DNA from: Penicillus capitatus
Taxonomy: Eukaryota; Chlorophyta
DNA: 64,000 bases
Assembly: GCA_965649825.1 (NCBI GenBank)
Contig: OZ287702.1
Location: 1,178,001-1,242,000, forward strand
Direction: 5' to 3'
Positions 55,380-64,000 of this stretch are shown piece by piece. A program made the position numbers and the translations under genes. Under the pieces are notes generated by a model. That model worked only from the letters and a program-made list of their open reading frames with translations. It was not told where the DNA came from and searched no databases. Within the stretch, counting starts at the first letter, position 1, and every line of letters starts with the position of its first letter.

Positions 55380-56577
55380 CGCCCAGAACCAGGGAACCAG
55401 AACCCCCCGCACCTGAGACCTTCGCTGACAAGACCCTGAGTGCCCCTTGGCGGCGTGCACCCATCGCCAGCCAGACAGTCCCCTCAATTGATTTACCCTC
55501 CCTCCGATCCATCATGACTCCGGGATGACGTCGTCCCATCACTATCTTGCCGACAAACACTCAGTCTCGCCCTCTTTGATATCATTCGTGGGGCACAGTC
55601 GGTGATCGGAGATTATGCTCTTATTGTGGTTCGGTATCCTTTGCGCTTTACTTTCCACAATGTCGCTTCATCGGAATCTCCCGTCTAACTATTACGCACA
55701 AGCACTCGTCAAGAATAAATGTGGGAAAGCGGGTGGAAAGTTTCTCGGTGGTCAGTATTTAGTCGGCAAAACGCCTAGAAAAACAAACATCCTGTTCGAC
55801 CGTAAGTACACTGTACACTGCCTCCCTCGAGAAATCACACGCAGATCGTTGTCTGACGTCTGCCGTCGCATCAGGATGTCTTTGTGCCAGATAGCTGTGC
55901 ATTTTAAGCGAGAGTCGAAAATTCAAAAGGCCGTTGATCTGCTCTCGCTGTCCACTCATACATACACAACTCAGATGAATAGAGCTGCAGTCGGTCAGAA
56001 TCATTTCTGTTTTCATTGATGGAAGCTCTCCCACAGAACGAATAGATCGTCATAGCAAAGAGTACTTTGTCTTCCATTCTACGCAAACAATGAGGTAAAC
56101 GCAACGAGTTCTCGTAAGTTGCTGTTAGAAAAATGTCCCGCTCCTACTACTTACCCAAGATCTGGCAAAGCCGCGCAACAATCGATGATTAGTAAGATGC
56201 GCAACCACTTTCTGAGACGGCGGACTTGAGCAAAACATTTGACGATTTTACGAGAGCTCGGGGATAACGACAATATTGAACGCTGAATTGCCTGTTAGAG
56301 TATCGAGCGGTAAGCCGATAACTGATAGGTCTTACAATTGATTCTTTAGGTTTATCACGCACTGTCACCACGAAGTTTATGACATGTGCTTCTGCTTCCC
56401 GGAAAACATCCATAACAAGTTTATGTTTGAACTCGCCCCATCTTTGGCGACTGATGCGCGTTTCTGTGTTCCTGCTTTACAGAGCAGACAGAATCTTCAA
56501 AAATTGCTAATCAAATCGGAAACTTTGTTGAAAAGAAGCAACAATCAGTGCTTCGTACTGTATCCGATGGTGCCACC
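55380..56577. other. Intergenic region with one weak frame
   Basis: About 1.2 kb between the small unknown gene and the A2M duplication. It holds a 134-codon plus frame at 55615-56019, listed separately. Otherwise it has only motif-free short frames. Confidence 0.4.
55615..56019 (+). CDS. Weak candidate: small protein with hydrophobic N-terminus
   Basis: A 134-codon frame begins at ATG 55615 with a hydrophobic start (MLLLWFGILCALLSTMS) that could be a signal peptide or anchor, followed by a basic, Lys/Arg-rich body. No family is recognised and no splice sites are needed. It may be a chance frame; it is listed only because of length and the signal-like start. Confidence 0.2.
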   Translation: MLLLWFGILCALLSTMSLHRNLPSNYYAQALVKNKCGKAGGKFLGGQYLVGKTPRKTNILFDRKYTVHCLPREITRRSLSDVCRRIRMSLCQIAVHFKRESKIQKAVDLLSLSTHTYTTQMNRAAVGQNHFCFH

Positions 56578-59500
56578 AGAGGCATACTTGAAGAGCATCT
56601 TCCGATGCTTTTTTTTTTTGAAAACAGCAATAGGTCAAGTCACAAGAAGGTCAGAATGCAATGGAGAACATTAATACGTCTACCCACTGAACTACAGACA
56701 GGTTTGAAGAACTGAAGAGTCGTAAACAGGAAGAGAGATCAGGACTCGATGGGGATGTCACACGCCTCTCCTGCGAAGCCAGTGAAGCACAGACACACGC
56801 CGTCCTTCAGGTTGCACACACCGCCTCCGTTGCAGTCCCCTGGACACGCCACTGGTGCATCGGCTGGCGGCACGAACTCGGGCTCGCAGCCCACGCCCGA
56901 GCACACTTTCAAGGTGCCGGCGCTGCTGAGTCCCATGACCTCTGGCTGGTCGCTGGCAAAGACGCGCGTGGGAGGCAGAGTGAAGTTGCCAACCGTGGCG
57001 GCCACGGCTCTCAGACTGACGCTGGTTGTTCCCGGACGGACCCTGTCGAAGGTGAAGGTCACGACCTGAGGCCTGGTCTCCTGCTGCGGACAGTTGAAGA
57101 AGAAGGAGCGGAAGAGACTGAAGAAGGGAACGGGGCAGAAGCCGCCTCCTGCGATGTTGGGATCCACGGGTTCCAGTCCGGCTGGCATCAGGACGCGGAC
57201 GACCGTCTGTCCGAGCGCATCCGGCGTGAGGAACTGGACCTTGATCGAGACGACCGTTCCTCGGGGGACGACGGAGAGACCAGGCCCGTCGCCCTCCTCG
57301 GCGTCCTCCAGCTGGATGCTTCTCTCCACGAAGATGCCTCTGTAGGTCGGGAACGGCAGGAGCTCGGACGGAACGAAGTTGAGGGTGATCGCGACGCTGG
57401 CCTCGCCGCCGCCCACGGCCGACACCTGGATCGGCTCAGGCGCTTCTGGGAGTGCCTCCCACGGCACTCGGGAGGAGGCGACCGGCGCGGAGGCGTTGTT
57501 GAAGGAGGCCTCTAGCAGGGTCACGTTTCCGGAGACGGCCTCGAAGTCGAGGTTCGGCTGTGCGCTGCCGCGGGAGACGTCGAACTCGACGAGCGCCTGC
57601 ATCGTGATCAGTCGAGTGTAGGCGCTGAAGAGTCGGAAGCTGAAGGCGTCGGAGGCGGGACTGGCGATGTAGTCGCCCAGCCTCGGCAGCAGCTGTCCGT
57701 TGGTTCCGGCCCTGACCTGGGCGAGGAACACGAGCGCGTTCGCCAGGTCGCTTGCCGGAGCCGTGGCTCCGGGGAAAAGGGACACGTAGGCGGTCCTGCC
57801 GGTGATCCGGAGCAGATCCGTCCACGTCTGGATGGCCAGAGCGACGTCCGGATTGGACGCGCCATCGGGCTCCTCCAGTCTGGCGAGGACGTAGTACGCC
57901 TGGCTCTCGATCGAGAGATTGGCGAACTCTCGGCTGAGGCGCTCCAGCGAGAGATCGTCGACGATGACGGCGTCGCCCGTCTCGGGCTGCCAGTCGGGAC
58001 CGAGGGCGGCTCGACCCAGTGCCACGGTGGAGAGGGACAGGGGTCCTGAGATCGCTGCCCTGCGGGCCTCGACGGCGAGGTCTTCGAGCTCCGAGCCCGC
58101 GACGGACCTCCAGATGTCTCTGGCCTCCAAGAGGCTGCCTGAGCGGGACTGAACTTGCGGCAGTGTGTGTCCGACGAGCTGCTCCTCGACCTGGTTGAGC
58201 AGGAAGAGACCTCTGGCGTTCTGGAAGAACGACGGGTCATTTCTGACGGGATTCTCTGGGCACGGCAGGAAGGGTCGCAGTCCTGCTCTTCTGCTCGTGA
58301 GGCCGCCTCCGCGACTCAGCAGGTCGACGGCAGGGTCGAAGCTCTCCAGGACCAGTCCGATCAGGGAGGCGAGCTCCTCGCCCACCACATCAGGCGACGG
58401 GTTCCACGGGTTGTAGGGATTGATGATTCCCGGAATTGTCGCCGCCGCCAGAGCGAAGTCGGCGTCCACGGGACACTCGAAGGGTCTGGGTACGCTAAGG
58501 ATCTGCTCGGCCACGACCAGGACGGCTGGCTGGCGGCCCACTCCGGCGGTGATCAGGATCTCCCCGCTTCCGGGGACGGCGTCGGGTAGATCGATGCCCT
58601 CCACAAAGGTCTGCGTGTCCTGACCCTGGACTGTGAATGAGGTTCCGACTGTCACTGCTTCCTGCAGTCCCTCGATCTCGATCTCCAGCTGCAGAGCGTC
58701 GCTGTTGCCTAGGCCATCGTCGGCAGTCAGGGTGAAGTTGGCTGCTCCGACTGAGACGGCTCTCAGTGTGAAACGCGCTTCTTCTTGGCCATCGGCGCCG
58801 ACATCGACGTTCATGACATTGCTGCCAATGAACTCCAGAGGACCATCCACGTCGGCAGTCAGGGAGACGGAAGCATTGGCGGAGCCGGAGACCGTCACCA
58901 CGGCTCCTGCCTCGAAGACGTCGCCGGTGCGCACAAAACGGGGAACTGATGGTGTCAGGGAAACCTGTCTCCTCACGATGATCTCGGATTCGGCACTGCC
59001 AAAGAGGCCCCTGGCAGAGACAGCGTACGCTCGGACGACGAAGGTGCCCAGATTGGAAGGAGCAGTGAAGGTGGCCAGAAGAGTTCTATCCTCTGCTACA
59101 CTGGTCTCGAAGAGCGGGGTGCTCACGAAGTCGGATTCCAATCGGAGATTGTTTGCAGGAGCGGAATCTTCGACAAGTGCGAATCCTTCTGAAGCAACGG
59201 CAACTGATTTAGCAGGTACAGGTGTCGAAATACGGGCAGAAGCAGATGGAGCACCATCATCTACCACCACAGCCGCCGACAAGGCGACAGTTTCTACTGC
59301 GCCCCCTTCAACTACAATTTGACCTCTTCCACCGAAACTGGGTGTAAAGAACCGAGAGAATTGAATTGTGATGAAGCGGCTCTCCGAGTCGATATACTCT
59401 TCTTCTGTCTGGTCGATTCTGAATCGGTCAGTCAGTCTGTTTGCCAGGAAAAACCAGGGATCCAGGCGACTGCGGCTGTTGTGGTAGTCAATCAGCGCTT

Positions 59501-62500
59501 GCAGTCCAGCAGGAGTGGTGATGAATCGACTCATCGACGTCGTAGACATGGAAGCGGACAGGTCCAGAAGGAAGCTGGATGAAAGATCCACAAGCGGAAA
59601 AGGTACAAGATCCAGAATAGCTCTGTCGACGGCAATCAGCGTCACTTCTGTGCGCGTTGTGGTGTCGAGCTGCACTTCAATCGTTGTGTTGTCACCAGGA
59701 CTCACAACAGCCACTCCTGCATCCTCGGCCGCCTCTGGAAAGGTGATGGTCACGTTCAGCTCTCTGGGAACACTGGGAACAACTGTGATGCGATCGTTGT
59801 ACATTTCTGTGTGTGGAAGAGCCAGATCGAACAGTCTCGAAATGGGAACTGGTTCTTCTGTCGCTAATCCCTCTGTCTGCCTCGGCACTGCTATCACGAT
59901 CGACAGTCCGCAATCAAACTCGCAGAACTCATCGACGTCGATGCTGATGACGGATCGACCGGAGTCTACAGGCGTCACCTTCTGCTTGATGCCTTCCACT
60001 GTTCCCCACGTGACGAGAGCATAACTGCCATCGAAAGGATTCTCCACCAGGATCCGCTTCTCTGATCCCAGATCCAGTTCCCCTTCTGCGAGGTCGGTGA
60101 AGCCAATGGGCAGGTGGGAGGAAAGGGGACTCTCATCCCAGCTTTCCTGTGTTCTTCCGAGGAAAATGCGTTGACAGACCGTCGCGCCTCCAGAAGTGGC
60201 ACATGCTTCGATGGCGAACCGTCCAACGGACGGCAGGACAAAATCGCAGTAGTCTTCTGAGCCTGCATCCAAGCGCCTTAGTGATTGGAAGCGTGAAGAC
60301 AAGGAATCAGTTACCTATCTCAAATTCACAACTAGTGACGCTTGTGCCATTCAGAGGTCGATCACTCGTCCGGATGAAGTCGCTGTCTTCGTCTGGTAAC
60401 TGGATCAGCTTAATCGTGACAGTTTCAAGTTGATTGTCTCCCTCGAGAGGTCGCCCTTGAAGGTCTGCGGCATCGACTGCGACTCCGAAAGTTTGGCCAG
60501 GAATGTTCGTCTGTACCGTCCTCCTCAGTGAGAGGCGGAGATCTGCTGCCTCGATGCGGACGCTGGCCGACTGTTCGATCAGCTCACTGGTCGGTCCGAC
60601 GAGTTGAAAATCGATAGAGACCCTGGACCCGACGTTAGGAAGAGGTTCAATCTGGGAGAGATCGATCACAGCAGTGCCGTTCCCATTGTCGTCGGTCGTG
60701 ATGGTCAGCTCCCCCTCTGCTGGTTCTTCTTCTTCGTCTCGGTTGAAGTCCACGAGCTCCCAATTCACTGCGATCTCGGATCCGCCCACTGCCGATCCAA
60801 TGAAGGACTCCACGTTCACTTGAATCTCGATGTTTCCAGCTGGCGTGACGAAGAAAGGCGTGTCCACAGTGAGCTCGACCGTCGGCAGACGCGGGTCGCC
60901 AACCGTGAAGGAAACTGAGTCGCCTCTGATGCGACCGTCTGCAACGAAGTTGACTCTGTAGTTCCGCAGTTCAGCCTCAGGAGGGATCGGAATCTCTGCT
61001 TCGTAGCTGCCGAATTCAGGATTGATCGTGACAGGGAAATCGCTGTTCTCGGCCAAAGGAGGTGAAACCTCGACCCTTGTCGAAGTAAGGCCTCTGGCGG
61101 GTACGAGTTCTCTCCCTTCCCTCTGCCAGACATATCCTGCAACACTTCACTAAGTAAGCAAGTGCACGTGACCAGTGCCGAGCGCCTACCCTTGACGCGA
61201 AGCACTTCATCGGGGCGGACCAATGCCCGATCCAGGACGATCCTGTCTTGGATACTCACGCCCTCGATGCTGCGGAAGAACACATCTGGAACGTAGACAA
61301 ACTTCGGTCCGATTTGCACGACTGCCACGATGTTATCCAGTGAGGTTCTGATTCCTTCCAACAAAGCGACGCCACTGGCATCCGTCTTGCCTTCTGCCAA
61401 AAGCTCCGCATCGGTCAGCTACACAGAAGAGATCGTTCCAGAAATGAATCATTCTAGGACGGATGCTTACAAGTGACCGTCCTCCAAAGAAGAACACTGT
61501 GGCGTTCGCAACGGGTTTTCCAGTTTCCATAGAGGTCACCCAAGCTGCTACCTCCTGTTCTGTCGACAACTGACTGTATGTCACAACAGTAACTTGGATC
61601 GTCGTTTCCAGAATGACATCCGCTAGGAAGGATCGAAACCTGCCGTGCAACACAAGTGTCAGGGGAGTGGGAATTGTGAGACGCTCACCTGCAGAGTTCG
61701 AATGCCATGACTCCAGCAGGATCCAGCACGGAGGAAGCATCCCTTTCCTGCAGCACGGCGCCTGGCATCCTTGAGCCGACCAGCTGATCATCTAATCGAC
61801 AATTAAGATCAGACAGTATGCATTGTGAGTGTGAGTTCACCTGGCGCTCCAAGGTAGCGCCTGTAAGATTCCCGAGTCCCGCCACCTATGACAGGAAGAG
61901 CTTCTGCTGGCGAAGTGATGGACCAGATGTCGACGACGCTGCCGGTTGAGCAGACCCCATTGTCATTATTGTCCAGTCCTTTCGAAAAGGAAAGGACCTT
62001 TCTGCCCCAGTCCTGAGATGACTCGAAAACAGCGTATCTGGGGAATCTTCCAGTTGATAGTTTGCTGAAGTCTGCGTCGACGCCCCGTGTTCTAAATTCG
62101 AGGCTGGAAGCCTCAAGAGGCAGACCAAAGCCATCCACAACTCTGTCGGATGCTCCGACAGATACCCTGAGTACCGTGTTATGCACAGGACGCCCCAAAC
62201 AAAGAAAGGTACTCACGTGTATAGCTCACTTGGGCCGATCGCTGTTCTCAGACGCAGCACTGTCTTTTCCTCTTGTGTCAGATTGAAGGCTACCTGCACG
62301 CATCCCTTCGACTTGCCAGTAGTCGAAGGGGATTGACTCACTGTTTGGTTACTGCTGTCGACAAGTGTGATTGGAATGTCGGCGATGTCGGTTCCGTCTG
62401 CCAGGCCGTGTGGAATGTACAGGTCCAGGAAGGGCGTTGTAATCCTATTGACTGAGCTTTCGGAAAACGGAACGACAAATCGACGCAGTCCTCCAAATGT

Positions 62501-63790
62501 CACTCTTAAATCGGCTCCCAGCTGTCCAGAGGCATTCCCATAGTCCACTCCTGCTCCAAGGAACAGGGCATACCTGAAACAGACGAGCTCAGCAATAGCG
62601 CTTTCTTCAGAAAGAGTGAGTATACTCGATTCCCATTCGAAGCTCGCCATTCAGAGTGACATTTGCGCATTGGGCTTCTCCGTTCACTGGAGCTCTCCTT
62701 CTCAGGCAAGGATCCACCACAACACCGATGTCTGTTCCCTGTCCGCCGTCTGCCACAATCACCTACGGGAAACAACGTCCAGTCTCCGTTTGAGCGAAAG
62801 GTAAAGGGAGGCACCTCAAGTTCTTCCTGCAGAACGGAGAGGGAGACTGGGGCGTTGAACGACAGTTGTATGACGCCTAGAATCGCAACGCTTGAGGAAA
62901 GACCCATCTGGCAAACGGCGATTCAGACCATCCGGTGGCACTTCCGGCAAGATGTCCGTTCGCAGACCATTGAAGGGTGACCAGGCTGTGTCTGTCGCTT
63001 CATTGGCCGATTCACTCCTCACGTTCGCGATTTCCATTGTGAGTCCAGGTGTTGTCAAGATCACAGATTGAGGAATGTCCAGTGTCAATGGGACCCCTGT
63101 GTGGACAGAACCATCCAACCGAGACTGGGCGGATGAGAGCCACACCGTCGTAGGTTCGGAGTTGCAGATTCCATTTAAAGTTGAGGAGAAGGTCCGTCGC
63201 GAATGGTCCGTCTGGATCGAATCGGTAAATCGATGTCGTCACCCACCTGGAACGACCCGGAACTGGAGGGTCGAGTGTAAACGGAACCTGTCACATCAAA
63301 ATCACACTCTTTCAAATCCCGACTGCGGTGACTTACCAGCTCCGGAGGCAGTGTCTCGAATCCGAAATCCGAACCGAGAGCAATGACAGGACGACTGAAC
63401 ACCACCTGCGAAGCGTCCTCCGTCACGAGGCACACCATAATCCTCGCTTACCGTAAGGGCTTGCTGTCCTTGAATCTCCACCGTCTCTTCTCTTGTTATT
63501 GCTGTAGGTGTGGTCGTCACGACTTCGAGCGGAATCTCGTCCGCCAGGAATCCGGCTGATGTTGTTTCTGCCGCGGGCGGTTGGCCTGCAACTGCCCAAA
63601 GGAGCACTGCATAACATATTGCTTTTATCCACATTTTCACCAAAAGGCGAGGAAAACAGAAGTGAAAGGTGTTCGTTCCTTCGTGGATTTAATTTCAGTC
63701 CAACTGTGAAAACGCGTGTGAACTTTTGAAAGCAGGACAGAATACGAGGCTGAAAATGAGAAGGAACATTTAGGTAAAACGTCGCATCAC
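56578..63790 (-). repeat. Segmental duplication, copy 2 (A2M gene plus flanks)
   Basis: Direct-orientation partner of 16911-24138, about 39.6 kb away. Exons, introns and both flanks match at high identity, except the bait segment near 59150-59370. After 63790 the flank continues with weaker similarity to 24290 onward, without the ~150-bp element seen in copy 1. Confidence 0.85.
56739..63634 (-). CDS. Alpha-2-macroglobulin-like secreted protein, copy 2
   Basis: Starts at ATG 63634 with a signal peptide (MWIKAICYAVLLWAVAG); about 2,070-2,100 aa. Introns I could place: 63406-63451, 63288-63336, 63097-63145, 62763-62814, 62574-62625, 62167-62216, 61792-61840, 61640-61688, 61419-61469, 61137-61189 and 60263-60314, all 46-53 nt; one junction near 62900-62940 is unresolved. 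Successive macroglobulin domains include AAWVTSMETGKPVANATVFF and IVLDRALVRPDEVLRVKGYV. The last exon (60262-56739) has the bait segment (small residues; VVVDDGAPSASARISTPVPA), ATFTAPSNLGTFVVRAYAVS, the thioester position RPFECPVD, a helical TED-like region, a receptor-binding-like region and a terminal EGF-like Cys cluster. It should act outside the cell as a protease trap or ligand, probably without covalent capture since the motif Gln is missing. Confidence 0.82.
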
Positions 63791-64000
63791 AGATGTCCGC
63801 TCGCTGTCCGTAAACCGAGCGAACTTCCTAACCGCCGCGCCACAGGTCAGATCTCTCGCTTCGGTGGACTGTCCTCAATCGCGAATCTGATTCTTTATGT
63901 ACTAATATTCGTATCTGCGAAGAAGGGTACATACACCTCATGTGACGTCAATCATGGCACAAATGCGAATCTCAGACAGCGAATGCCGTTTGCCACATAC
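63791..64000. other. Upstream flank of A2M copy 2
   Basis: The sequence after the duplication core still resembles 24290-24380 for about 90 bases (for example CGCTCGCT, AAACCG, CCACAG words in the same order), then diverges. No gene is seen. Confidence 0.4.

Overview
The window is nuclear DNA of a microbial eukaryote. Genes lie close together on both strands and are cut by many very short introns (mostly 41-60 nt, GT-AG with some GC-AG). The gene set includes PPWD1, a CECR2-like chromatin protein, PI4K, phosphatidylserine decarboxylase and a TKL-like kinase. A type II NAD(P)H dehydrogenase of the NDC1 kind and a phosphoserine aminotransferase with a long basic leader would suit an alga, but the sequence alone does not fix the lineage. 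Gene models were built by hand from reading frame, splice dinucleotides and family alignment from memory; for the models given with complete exon lists the summed exon length is divisible by three. || Left part (1-16.3 kb): an ankyrin-repeat gene running off the edge; a large STAND/NLR-like gene (unnamed N-terminal domain, NACHT, HEAT repeats) that looks like two genes until a 51-nt intron is recognised; the NADH dehydrogenase on +; then PSAT, PPWD1 and the CECR2-like gene packed in tandem on the minus strand, with only 19 bp between the PPWD1 stop and the PSAT start codon. || Middle (16.9-36.5 kb): alpha-2-macroglobulin-like gene copy 1; an AT-richer stretch with an inverted pair of a ~130-bp repeat centred on a perfect 16-bp palindrome; a kinase with a very long activation segment; a second NLR-like gene (the same N-terminal domain, NB-ARC, about 20 kinesin-light-chain-type TPRs) with a nearly perfect 1,032-bp tandem duplication in its TPR array. 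|| Right part (37.5-64 kb): a PI4K-alpha-like fragment ending before the DFG motif; a broken non-LTR reverse transcriptase; a poorly defined minus-strand gene; a large secreted/transmembrane beta-helix receptor-like gene with eight exons; phosphatidylserine decarboxylase; a small unknown gene; and alpha-2-macroglobulin copy 2, a direct segmental duplicate of copy 1. The copies agree through most exons and introns but differ completely in the predicted protease-bait segment, and both lack the Gln of the thioester motif. || Two NLR-like receptors sharing an N-terminal domain, two A2M-like proteins with different baits, a surface beta-helix protein and a TKL-like kinase make the locus look like a candidate innate-recognition neighbourhood; that is inference from domain content only.
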